Translations under genes and position numbers: made by a program
In this document: positions 50,122 to 58,530 of the stretch, in pieces
Numbering within the stretch: position 1 is the first letter of the stretch
Layout of the letters: each line of letters starts with the position of its first letter
Assembly: GCA_017550685.1 (NCBI GenBank)
Contig: JAFZOJ010000134.1
Coordinates: 1 to 64,000, forward strand
DNA length: 64,000 nt
Direction: 5' to 3'
From: Treponema sp.
Lineage (GTDB): Bacteria > Spirochaetota > Spirochaetia > Treponematales > Treponemataceae
Notes under the pieces: generated by a model
The model's database searches: none
The model's input: only the letters and a program-made list of their open reading frames with translations
Told to the model about the DNA's origin: nothing

Positions 50122-50754
50122 ATGAAAAAAGAAAAGAGTACAAAATTCGAAATACTTATTTTTTGCCTCATACTGCTTTTTCTTATAATTCCGCCGTTTT
50201 TTGCCGCTCATGTAGACAGTGCAGCTCAGATTTTTACATGGAATTTCCCCTGGAAACAGGCCGGAATGTGTGTTTTTGCGGTTGTTCTGCTTGTTTTGAG
50301 TAAAAATCTTAATGTAAAAAAGGGATTTTTCTACCCTTCACTCATAGCCCTTTCTTTATTGTTTTTAACTTCAATCATTATAAGGATGATTACAGGGACT
50401 GCGCCAGGAGCAAACAAAGATATTATTCCTCACAGCTATAAAGAAGTTGTTTTTTGTTTTCTGACCTTTGCGTTCAGCTCTGTTTATGAAGAAATAATTT
50501 ACAGATTTTATTTTACAGATGCGCTTAAAAGATTTGTGCCGGAAAGCATAACCAATAAATTTATTTTGTTTTTGCCGGAGATCCTTGGGGCGCTGGTATT
50601 TGCTTTTGCACATCTTTATATGGGATTTGCTTCGGTTATAAACGCAGCGGTTGCCCATATTGTGTTACGCTTTCTTTATAAAAAGACTAACCTTATATGG
50701 AACTGTATCATCGTTCATTTTATCTATAATGTAATTTCGTTGATTTTATTATAG
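50122..50754 (+). CDS. CPBP-family intramembrane protease
   Basis: The 210-residue protein has about six membrane segments and the CPBP (CAAX protease and bacteriocin-processing) motifs: SVYEEIIYRFYFTDAL (EExxxR, about residue 118), AFAHLYMG with its histidine, and the final WNCIIVHFIYN. It is predicted to cut peptides within the membrane; targets are unknown. Its 3' end overlaps the convergent DUF4340 gene by 31 bases. Confidence 0.85.
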   Translation: MKKEKSTKFEILIFCLILLFLIIPPFFAAHVDSAAQIFTWNFPWKQAGMCVFAVVLLVLSKNLNVKKGFFYPSLIALSLLFLTSIIIRMITGTAPGANKDIIPHSYKEVVFCFLTFAFSSVYEEIIYRFYFTDALKRFVPESITNKFILFLPEILGALVFAFAHLYMGFASVINAAVAHIVLRFLYKKTNLIWNCIIVHFIYNVISLILL

Positions 50755-51617
50755 GTCCACAAACTGATTTTTGTATAATAGCCAAAGGTTTGATTTGTGC
50801 GTGCAGAATCAAAAATTGTCTGAACTACAAAGTCGTTGTCAGAAAGTATTGAATTATAAATATTTATTGTTATTACAGATTTATCGCCCATATCAAGTAC
50901 GAGTTTTTTGACCGGTCTGGTCTGTGGTGTTATGGCGGCAATTTCTTGTTGGTCTGCAAAGCCTCCGTGCCTTAATTCCGTAAGCTTTTGAGCTGACTGT
51001 GCGTTTACAGACTGAATGTCTCCCATCTGAAAAACTGAATCCTTAAGTTGGGCAGAAATTATATAAGGGTCGCACCAGATTTGAGCAGAAACCGAAAGAT
51101 ATGTGTCAAAGCTTGCGTCCATAAGATAAACTGAATTTAATTCATCGGTTGTAAAATATCTTTGGGTCTGTGTAAAATCCTGGTTTCCAAAATAAAGCGT
51201 CTGGTATGGCGTGCTGTTTTTGTATAAGGTAATTGCAGTTACATCTGAAGCTGAAAGTCCGTAAGAGCTTTCCTGTTCTTTTTTGCCGGACTTGTACATG
51301 ATGTGTTTTGAAGCAAGATTTACAAAAAGCTTTTGAAGAAGCTGTGTATCTGCGGGAATAAAATTATTCTGGCTCGGGTCCTGAGTTACAAGCCACATGT
51401 TGTTTTGTCGTCGCAGTATGATTTGTGCTGCGGCATTTTGAATTGTGATGTTGTCTATGAGGGAAATGTCTGCTTCGTGTAAAAGCTGGATTTGAGTTTT
51501 CTGCTGTTTGCGGTTTGCCCCAGAAGAAAATGCTGTAAAAGAAAGTATATAAAGCAGCAGGAGAACGGCGGCAATTGAATAAACTGTAAAAAGCTTTTTT
51601 GAAGTAACCTTAATCAT
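50724..51617 (-). CDS. DUF4340 protein, partner of the Gld-like ABC system
   Basis: The 297-residue protein has an N-terminal membrane anchor (about residues 13-30) and an exported domain with the DUF4340 patterns WLVTQDPSQNNFIPADTQLLQKL, YGLSASDVTAITLY and a C-terminal repeat of the same fold. DUF4340 proteins follow GldG-like ABC permeases in many bacteria. It overlaps the permease gene by eight bases. Confidence 0.8.
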   Translation of the reverse strand: MIKVTSKKLFTVYSIAAVLLLLYILSFTAFSSGANRKQQKTQIQLLHEADISLIDNITIQNAAAQIILRRQNNMWLVTQDPSQNNFIPADTQLLQKLFVNLASKHIMYKSGKKEQESSYGLSASDVTAITLYKNSTPYQTLYFGNQDFTQTQRYFTTDELNSVYLMDASFDTYLSVSAQIWCDPYIISAQLKDSVFQMGDIQSVNAQSAQKLTELRHGGFADQQEIAAITPQTRPVKKLVLDMGDKSVITINIYNSILSDNDFVVQTIFDSARTNQTFGYYTKISLWTYNKINEITL

Positions 51618-53838
51618 TTTTTACCCCGGACTTTTTAAGTTTATATTGTGTTGAATTGAGCAGGAAAAATATTGCCGTAAGAATGAGCGGGATGATTGCA
51701 AAGGCAATGATGTATACAAGGCGCTGGAGCTTGAGGAATTGAGCAGCATCATTAACCTTATAAAGACTTGTATCTCTGGTTGTACGGGACTGAAGCTCTG
51801 CAAGCTCTGGTTCTCCTTCCAGATTTAAGATACAGTTGGAAAGGAATTCAAAATTGCGGTAATCGCCAAAGTCGCCGCCGATATAGCCTGTCATTAAGGT
51901 ATTAAGAAAATATTGGTCCGGTATAACTATGATGTTTGAGTCCTGGCAGTAACCATAATTATATAGGCCTTTAAGTTCACCTGTAATCTGGGCTCCTACA
52001 ATCTGTGTTGTATTGTCATGGTTTGTGCCAAGATCCTGTTTTAACAAAAATGGATTTGTTTCTATAAGTCTTGTAGGACTTGCCCTGTCTGTCTGAACTG
52101 TCCAGGCTGCAGGTGTCGTTACAAGATATGGAGTTGCATTCTGGCTAAGTTCAAGGCTTACCGGCCAGAAGAGAGTCATTCCAAGCCTGCAGTATTGCTG
52201 CGGCAAAAGATTAATCCATAGCGGATAATTCAAAACTTCTTTTATCTGACTGCTTTGTTCAAAAGGATTTGCCTGACTGTCTTCCTGAGAATACATAGTA
52301 ATTCGCGTGTTGGAAATGTCTGCTGTGATTTTATCGGTAAAGATTACTCCCCAGTTTTCGAGCATTTCAATAATGTTGGTGCGTTTGTTGGCGGTCAGGC
52401 TCCAGTCATCTTCAATCGTACAGCTGTAAGGACTTACTGCAAAAAGTGCATTACCCTTCTGTTGTAGAATATAGTTTTCGATAGCAATGGTATTATCAAT
52501 ATTTATTTCACTGTCGCCGATTACAAGGAGCGGTCCTGTAGTCAGGCTTAGATTTTGTGCAAAGGCAGGATCTTCAATATACAAAGGATTTGCAATTATT
52601 CCCTGTGAATTGAGCCATGGAATTATAAGGCTGTAATCTTCGTAAAGCTGCATGCCGTTTCCGACTATGATATTTACGATAAAGTTTTTGCGGGCAATAA
52701 GATTTTTTATGCGCATGGCAAAATCATATTCCAGGGTTTGAGAAGACATTACAAAAGGTATGAGCTGAACATTGCCCTTATATTCAAGAACTACTGCGGA
52801 ATAAACATTTATAAACTCTGTGGAATTGGTGCCAGTTTTCTGAAGCTGCTGGCTTGTTATTCCGTAATTTTCGAGCATAGTTTTTGTGGCGGCGTCTTTG
52901 TCTGGGTCTTTAATGATAAAGCTTATTTTTGAGTTTAGTGATGAATACGAATTGATAAAGTCTGTAACATCCCTTATCTGTGGATAAAGACTTGAAAGTG
53001 AACCTGAGCGGAAATATGTTATGGACAGTTCATCATCAAGATTTGAAGTAAACTTTTTTGTATAGGCAGAAACTGAATAGGACTTGTTTTTTGAAAAATC
53101 TAATCTAAGGTAAAATCTTGAGCTGCAGGCAATTGTAAGGACAAAAACCAGGCATAGACCTGTAATATATTTTTTTTGAGGTGAATTAAGTCTCAGTCCT
53201 TTTTTCAACTCTACTGTAAGATAGGCGCAAAGGATAAAAAACGCTGTCCACAAAACAAACCATAAAATATCACGGGTGTCAAAAATTCCTTTGGATGCTG
53301 CATCAAAGTGCCAGGCAAAGCTGAGTTTTTTGCAGACTGTTGTGATAAAAACCGGTGTGTTCAGATATAGCGGAACCAGATGAAATGAATTGAATACTGC
53401 CAGAATGATTGCGCTTATTGTAAAGGCTGCTATGCTGTTGTTAAAAAAATCATTTATAAAAAGGCAAAGTGCAATAAGACAGGCACCGTATAAAAGCAGG
53501 CAGATTATGCCGGTGAAAACCTGACCAATGTCTATGCTTCCAAAAAGATTTACAAGTAGGCAGACCGGCAGCATCATTAAAACTATTATGGAAAATCGGA
53601 CAAAAGCATTGGAAAAGTCACGCAGGAGCTTTTTTATTCTGCTTATGGGGATAAAGTCGTCGTAAATGCTTATGGATTTTTTATAGCATAAAGCCGGTAT
53701 TACCAGGATGCAGATATATGGAACTGTTGAAAAATAGCTTAAAAGGTCTGTGGTTCCGGAGCCTGTAAAAAATTGGCCTTTGATAAAAAACATTGCGGAA
53801 GTAAAAACAGAAAAAATGATTGCGGAAAAAATTGTCAT
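51610..53838 (-). CDS. ABC permease fused to a GldG-like domain
   Basis: The 742-residue protein has an N-terminal half with about six membrane segments (an ABC-2 type permease), then a large exported domain with NKSYSVSAYTKKFTSNLDDELSITYF, the start of the GldG/IFT52-like region, and a C-terminal membrane anchor. In Bacteroidetes GldF and GldG are separate and are tied to gliding; here they are one protein in a spirochaete, so the role is open. It overlaps the ATPase gene by ATGA. Confidence 0.82.
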   Translation of the reverse strand: MTIFSAIIFSVFTSAMFFIKGQFFTGSGTTDLLSYFSTVPYICILVIPALCYKKSISIYDDFIPISRIKKLLRDFSNAFVRFSIIVLMMLPVCLLVNLFGSIDIGQVFTGIICLLLYGACLIALCLFINDFFNNSIAAFTISAIILAVFNSFHLVPLYLNTPVFITTVCKKLSFAWHFDAASKGIFDTRDILWFVLWTAFFILCAYLTVELKKGLRLNSPQKKYITGLCLVFVLTIACSSRFYLRLDFSKNKSYSVSAYTKKFTSNLDDELSITYFRSGSLSSLYPQIRDVTDFINSYSSLNSKISFIIKDPDKDAATKTMLENYGITSQQLQKTGTNSTEFINVYSAVVLEYKGNVQLIPFVMSSQTLEYDFAMRIKNLIARKNFIVNIIVGNGMQLYEDYSLIIPWLNSQGIIANPLYIEDPAFAQNLSLTTGPLLVIGDSEINIDNTIAIENYILQQKGNALFAVSPYSCTIEDDWSLTANKRTNIIEMLENWGVIFTDKITADISNTRITMYSQEDSQANPFEQSSQIKEVLNYPLWINLLPQQYCRLGMTLFWPVSLELSQNATPYLVTTPAAWTVQTDRASPTRLIETNPFLLKQDLGTNHDNTTQIVGAQITGELKGLYNYGYCQDSNIIVIPDQYFLNTLMTGYIGGDFGDYRNFEFLSNCILNLEGEPELAELQSRTTRDTSLYKVNDAAQFLKLQRLVYIIAFAIIPLILTAIFFLLNSTQYKLKKSGVKND

Positions 53839-54554
53839 AGCTCTTTCTCCGTAAGGTTCAGAAATTCCTGTTCGATATTGGCAAGGTTTTTTACGTTGTA
53901 AAGGCGGCCTTTGTTCATAATAAAGGCATTTTTACAAAGATTGTTTACTTCGCTTAAGATATGTGTTGAAATGAGTATGGATTTTGTTTTACTCAGTTCA
54001 TTGATGTATTTTCTGAGTGTGATAATTTGTGACGGGTCAAGGCCGTTTATAGGTTCATCAAGCACAAGATTTGCCGGGTCGTGAATAAGAGATTGTGCAA
54101 AAGAGACTCTCTGCTGCTGGCCTTTTGATAGATTTTTTATTAAGTTGTTTATAAATTCAGACATTTCAAAATCTTCACACAATTTTTGGATTCTTGATTG
54201 TGCGGTTTCGTAAGATAAGTTATGACATTTAGCGGCATAATTCAAAAAATCAATAACCTTCATATCCGGAACGAGCTTTGTAATTTCTGGAACATAGCCG
54301 CAAAGCTCCATTGCTTTTTCTGGAGTCTGTGAAATATCATATCTGTTGTTGTCGTTATCGGAAATATAAATACTGCCGCTTGTCGGATAATGAAAACCGC
54401 AGATTGCTTTTATGATTGTGGATTTGCCTGAACCGTTTGGACCAACCAGCCCTATAATACCACCCTTTTCAACTATAAAACTAATGTCCTGAACGCGGAA
54501 TGTATTTTTAGAATGAGATTTATATTCTTTGCAAAAATCCTGAACTTCTATCAT
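53835..54554 (-). CDS. ABC transporter ATP-binding protein (GldA-like)
   Basis: The 239-residue protein has Walker A GLVGPNGSGKSTIIKAI (about residue 34), a NLSKGQQQRVSFAQSLIHDP signature, Walker B LVLDEPINGLDPSQ and the switch histidine in STHILSEV. It powers the permease encoded next to it. It is eight bases after rnz in an operon. Confidence 0.93.
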   Translation of the reverse strand: MIEVQDFCKEYKSHSKNTFRVQDISFIVEKGGIIGLVGPNGSGKSTIIKAICGFHYPTSGSIYISDNDNNRYDISQTPEKAMELCGYVPEITKLVPDMKVIDFLNYAAKCHNLSYETAQSRIQKLCEDFEMSEFINNLIKNLSKGQQQRVSFAQSLIHDPANLVLDEPINGLDPSQIITLRKYINELSKTKSILISTHILSEVNNLCKNAFIMNKGRLYNVKNLANIEQEFLNLTEKEL

Positions 54555-54562
54555 ATTGATTT

Positions 54563-55489
54563 TTAGTCTATATAAGGAATTTCAATATTCATTCTGTCGC
54601 GGCTAAGCTCTGATTTTGGCCACACTGCCTTTGCCTGTTCCAAAAGCTTTTCAAGATCGCGGTCAGTATAGCGTGGACTGTAATGAATCATACACATTCG
54701 GCGTACATCTGCGTCGCGGGCTATTGTTGCTGCCTGGCTTGCAGTCATGTGCTTTTTTTCTTTTGCCTGATCTATAAGCTCGTCTTCAAACATGCCTTCG
54801 CAAATAAGAAGGTCTGAGCCTTTTACTTCCGGTGCAATGCTCGGTTTATAAAGTGTATCTGTAACAAAGCTGAATTTTCTGCCGCTGCGTTTTTCTCCAA
54901 GAACCTGCTCCGGTTTTACTGTTGTGCCGTCCTTTGCCTTAACTTCAAACCCCTGCTGAAGCTGTGCCCATAAAGGCCCGCATGGTACCCCAAGATCCTG
55001 TGCCTTTTGAGGATTAAATTCTCCCGGACGGTCCAGTTCTTCGAGTGTATAACCGACGCATGTTTTGGTATGTTCAAGCGGGAATGCACGGATATAAAAG
55101 TCTTTTCCACTGTGAACTACGCATGGAGCGGTAATTTCCTGTACTACAATCGGATAATTTATATACATATCAAGCACTTTGCGGCTTGTTTCAACATATT
55201 CCTTGATTTTTGGTGGCCCGTAAATATAAAGCGGTTCAGTCCTGTCTACCTGAGCCGTAAGCATAAGAATGCCCGGAAGCCCTGTAACATGGTCTGCATG
55301 TGTGTGTGAAATGAAAATTGCATCTATTTTTTTCCATTTGAGGTTTAATCGTCGCAAGCTTACTTGAGTACCTTCGCCGCAATCAAAAACAAAAAGATTA
55401 CCTTCGCGGCGCAATAAAACTGATGTCAAGTGTCTATATGGCAGAGGCATCATTCCTCCACAACCCAATATAAATGCTTCCATGTTCAT
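54563..55489 (-). CDS. rnz: Ribonuclease Z
   Basis: The 308-residue protein has the metallo-beta-lactamase motif FISHTHADHVTGLPGIL (zinc ligands, about residue 60) and later FVTDTLYKP and HMTASQAATIARDADV with further ligands. It removes tRNA 3' trailers; since no tRNA here encodes CCA, it would act before the CCA-adding enzyme. A TATAAT box at 55493-55498 is so close that transcription should begin near the second ATG (55483), which may be the true start. Confidence 0.9.
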   Translation of the reverse strand: MNMEAFILGCGGMMPLPYRHLTSVLLRREGNLFVFDCGEGTQVSLRRLNLKWKKIDAIFISHTHADHVTGLPGILMLTAQVDRTEPLYIYGPPKIKEYVETSRKVLDMYINYPIVVQEITAPCVVHSGKDFYIRAFPLEHTKTCVGYTLEELDRPGEFNPQKAQDLGVPCGPLWAQLQQGFEVKAKDGTTVKPEQVLGEKRSGRKFSFVTDTLYKPSIAPEVKGSDLLICEGMFEDELIDQAKEKKHMTASQAATIARDADVRRMCMIHYSPRYTDRDLEKLLEQAKAVWPKSELSRDRMNIEIPYID

Positions 55490-55543
55490 ATTATTATAAT
55501 ATCAGAAATGTTAGAAAAATTAAAGTAATATGAATTTATGCAG

Positions 55544-55703
55544 AAAAACAAAAATACTTCCGGTCACAAAACGGTTGTCAAAAGCGCGGGCTAGCCCGCT
55601 TGACGCTGTTTGTTGTAGTGGAACTATTAAATGCCGCTCTCGCGGCATCAACAAACAGAGTCATTTTGCCAACCGTTTTGTTCCCTCGCGTATTTTTGTT
55701 TTT
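55544..55703. repeat. Structured palindromic element, copy 1
   Basis: A 131-bp core (55561-55691) folds into nested stems: CAAAACGGTTG with CAACCGTTTTG, then a GCGGGCTAGCCCGC hairpin, CTGTTTGTTG with CAACAAACAG, and an ATGCCGC-TCTC-GCGGCAT hairpin. The flanks AAAAACAAAAATAC (55544) and GTATTTTTGTTTTT (55690) pair as an outer stem. A second copy, 91 percent identical by my count, lies in the same orientation at 57357. Confidence 0.88.
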
Positions 55704-55724
55704 AAAATTGATTCTTAGAGACAA

Positions 55725-57089
55725 TTATTTAATATCTATTCGTTTCATATAGATATTATAACATATGATGTTTGCCACGAAAGTCAAAACCCAGCTTATC
55801 GGATATGTTATAAAAATCATGAATGGTGTATGAAACTGAGGAATCTGGAAGATTGTGAATAGCCAGATTATTCGGAACAGACAGGCGCCTATTAGGGAGG
55901 AAATTGTCGGGGTAAGTGAATGACCAATACCACGAATGCAGTTTGCAAGACCGTCCATCATGCCGCAAAGGCAGTAGGTGCTGAAGATGACCCAAAGACG
56001 GCTCATACCCATTTCGATAACTTGCGGGCTTTTGCTGAATATTCCGATAAGACTTCTGCCGCAGGCAAGCATAGGAAGGCTAAGGGCATTACCAATTATT
56101 ATTATGCACGCCTGGGAAATTAAAACAACCTTTTTGATGCGGTCTGGACGGCGGGCACCCATATTCTGAGAACAGAAGGTCAAGGAACCCTGAGAAAAAC
56201 CGTTCATGGCTGTATATACAAAGCCTTCCAGATTTACGGCGGCGGCATTTCCGGCAACTAAGGTAGCACCAAAGGAATTGACTGAGGACTGAATGATAAC
56301 ATTTGAGAACGAAAACATGATTCCCTGAAAGCCTGCTGGTAAACCTATTTTTACGATTTTTGCAAGGATGTGTGTATCAATCTTGAGCTTAGTCAAATTC
56401 AGATGGAATGCAGATTCCTCTTTCATAAGCAGATATATAACACATACTGCTGCAAAGCATTGAGAAATAACTGTTGCCCAGGCTACCCCTGCTACATCAA
56501 GCTTAAAGCGGATTACAAAAATAAGGTTCAGACAAAGATTTATAATTCCTGCTGTAAAAAGAATGTAAAGCGGACGTTTTGTGTCTCCCTTGGATCTGAG
56601 CAATGCGCTTCCAAAGTTGTAAATCATTGTTGCAGTAATTCCGCCAAAATAGATTCTAAGGTAAATGGCTGCAAGGTTTAAAACTTCCGGTGGAGACTGC
56701 ATGAGCTTAAGGATAAATCTTGTAAAATAAACTCCTACTGTTGTAAGTATTGCCCCGCTTATGAGAGAAAGCAAAATTGAAGTGTGAACTGTCTGTTCAA
56801 GTCTGTCCTGTCTGCCCGCTCCAAAATAATTGGCTGAAACTACATTTGTTCCAATCGAAAGTCCCATAAAAAGGTTTACCAGAAGATTTATGAGTGAACC
56901 TACAGAACCTACTGCCGCAAGCGAATTATCTCCTGCAAACCGACCGACAACAACAACATCTGCCGCATTAAAAAGAAGCTGAAGCAGACTTGATAAAATG
57001 AGCGGTATTGAAAATTTGAGTAACTTGCCAAGGATTGGTCCCTGGGTCATGTCTATCTGGTTAGAGCTTTTAATAACTCCTGATTTCAT
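55725..57089 (-). CDS. MATE-family efflux transporter
   Basis: The 454-residue protein has 12 membrane segments and MATE motifs: QLLFNAADVVVVGRFAGDNSLAAVG (residues about 40-60) and GLSIGTNVVSANYFGAGR near 78. MATE pumps export cationic drugs and metabolites with sodium or protons. It overlaps a 74-residue gene by ATGA, forming a two-gene unit flanked on both sides by the structured repeat. Confidence 0.93.
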   Translation of the reverse strand: MKSGVIKSSNQIDMTQGPILGKLLKFSIPLILSSLLQLLFNAADVVVVGRFAGDNSLAAVGSVGSLINLLVNLFMGLSIGTNVVSANYFGAGRQDRLEQTVHTSILLSLISGAILTTVGVYFTRFILKLMQSPPEVLNLAAIYLRIYFGGITATMIYNFGSALLRSKGDTKRPLYILFTAGIINLCLNLIFVIRFKLDVAGVAWATVISQCFAAVCVIYLLMKEESAFHLNLTKLKIDTHILAKIVKIGLPAGFQGIMFSFSNVIIQSSVNSFGATLVAGNAAAVNLEGFVYTAMNGFSQGSLTFCSQNMGARRPDRIKKVVLISQACIIIIGNALSLPMLACGRSLIGIFSKSPQVIEMGMSRLWVIFSTYCLCGMMDGLANCIRGIGHSLTPTISSLIGACLFRIIWLFTIFQIPQFHTPFMIFITYPISWVLTFVANIICYNIYMKRIDIK

Positions 57090-57310
57090 AAATCCTCTAA
57101 AAGTTCACGGAAAAAGTGATTTTCAACCTTTGCATGATTCATAAGGTCTCCATAAGATTCAAACCTTTTCCCTTCATAAAGCTGCCCAAAGACAATAAAT
57201 TCTTTGCCTGAGTCGTCCTTATCATAATTCAGTACATAAGTTTTACCCTTAAAAACAAACTCAAACTCTTTCTTGGACTGTATGTAATAATAAATATCAT
57301 CCTTGGTCAT
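57086..57310 (-). CDS. Small conserved protein upstream of the MATE gene
   Basis: The 74-residue protein is soluble and charged (MTKDDIYYYIQSKKEFEFVF, then KGKTYVLNYDKDDSGKEFIV and FESYGDLMNHAKVENHFFRE). No membrane segment or known family is visible. Its stop overlaps the MATE start, so the two are made together. No ribosome binding site is obvious. Confidence 0.65.
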   Translation of the reverse strand: MTKDDIYYYIQSKKEFEFVFKGKTYVLNYDKDDSGKEFIVFGQLYEGKRFESYGDLMNHAKVENHFFRELLEDL

Positions 57311-57356
57311 ATAATTGGTATTTTAATTTTTTTAATAATTATATGCAACCATATAT

Positions 57357-57506
57357 TATATTGACTCCCGGTCACAAAACGAAGGTCAAAAGCGCCGGCT
57401 AGCCGGCTTGACGCTGACTGTTGTAGTGGAACTATTAAATACCGCTCTCGCGGCATCAACAGTCAGAGTCATTTTGCCCTCCGTTTTGTTCCCTCGCGTC
57501 AATATA
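57357..57506. repeat. Structured palindromic element, copy 2
   Basis: The 131-bp core (57369-57499) has the same stems as copy 1, with paired changes: the hairpin is GCCGGCTAGCCGGC, and the long stem is CTGACTGTTG with CAACAGTCAG. The outer flanks TATATTGAC and GTCAATATA pair but are unrelated to the copy 1 flanks. It lies between the divergent 74-residue gene and moxR-like gene. Confidence 0.88.
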
Positions 57507-57567
57507 TGTAAATTTATAATATAAAAAAATATAGAATTCTTATAACTATTTATGATATTATTATGAC

Positions 57568-58521
57568 ATGAGTAAGATTAAAGAAGTAAGTGATATAATA
57601 AAAAATTCTGTTGGTGCGGTTTTTAAGGGGAACGAAAATATTGTGGATATGATTCTGGCTGCTGTTTTTGCGGGGGGACATGTTCTGCTTGAGGATGTTC
57701 CTGGAACCGGTAAAACTGTGCTGGCCAAATCAATTGCAAAATCCAGCGGGCTTGAATTCAGTCGTATTCAGTGTACTCCGGACCTTATGCCTTCGGATGT
57801 AACAGGCAGCTCTGTATGGCTGCCTGCAAAGTCTGAGTTTGAATTCCGTCCGGGGCCTGTTATGTCAAGCATAGTTTTAGTAGACGAGCTTAACCGTGCA
57901 ACACCACGTACTCAGTCTGCCCTGCTCGAAGCTATGGCCGAAAGTCAGGTAAGTGTTGACGGAAAACGTCATGAGCTTGAAAAACCTTTCTTTGTAATTG
58001 CAACAGAAAACCCTGTTGAATCAGAAGGAACCTTCCCTCTGCCGGAAGCACAGAAAGACCGTTTTATGCTTTGTCTTTCTGTAGGTTATCCTAATAAGGC
58101 AGAAGAAATATCAATCATCACAGCACAACGCTCACTTGTTCATCCTGTTGAATCTGTAAAGGCAGTTGTTACACGGAAAGATATCCTTGCCTGCATGGAA
58201 GAAGCCGTAAACATTCATGTTGATGAAGCCGTTATGGAATATCTTCTTGCTCTTGTAGAAGCAACCAGAAATAATGACAACCTTGCAACAGGTGTTTCTC
58301 CACGAGGTTCAATTGCTTTGTACAAGGCTTCGCAGGCACTTGCCGCAGTAAAAGGCAGACAGTTTGTTACACCCGAAGATGTAAAGGAGCTTGCACTTCC
58401 TGTTTTCCGAAAAAGATTAATTCTTAAGGGTGACGCAATCATCAGAGGTCTTACAGCCGAAAGCCTTATCCGTCAGATTATTGAAACAGTTCCTGTTCCT
58501 GATTTTAAGGCTCATGTATAA
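57568..58521 (+). CDS. MoxR-family AAA ATPase
   Basis: The 317-residue protein has Walker A EDVPGTGKTVLAKSI (about residue 40), the GPVMSSIVLVDELNRATPRTQSALLEAM Walker B block and the sensor-1 ATENPVESEGTFPLPEAQKDRF segment. MoxR ATPases act as chaperones, here with the DUF58 and membrane proteins encoded next. The -10 box TATTAT (57556-57561) is six bases from the ATG and no ribosome binding site is visible. Confidence 0.93.
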   Translation: MSKIKEVSDIIKNSVGAVFKGNENIVDMILAAVFAGGHVLLEDVPGTGKTVLAKSIAKSSGLEFSRIQCTPDLMPSDVTGSSVWLPAKSEFEFRPGPVMSSIVLVDELNRATPRTQSALLEAMAESQVSVDGKRHELEKPFFVIATENPVESEGTFPLPEAQKDRFMLCLSVGYPNKAEEISIITAQRSLVHPVESVKAVVTRKDILACMEEAVNIHVDEAVMEYLLALVEATRNNDNLATGVSPRGSIALYKASQALAAVKGRQFVTPEDVKELALPVFRKRLILKGDAIIRGLTAESLIRQIIETVPVPDFKAHV

Positions 58522-58530
58522 GGCCGCTTA

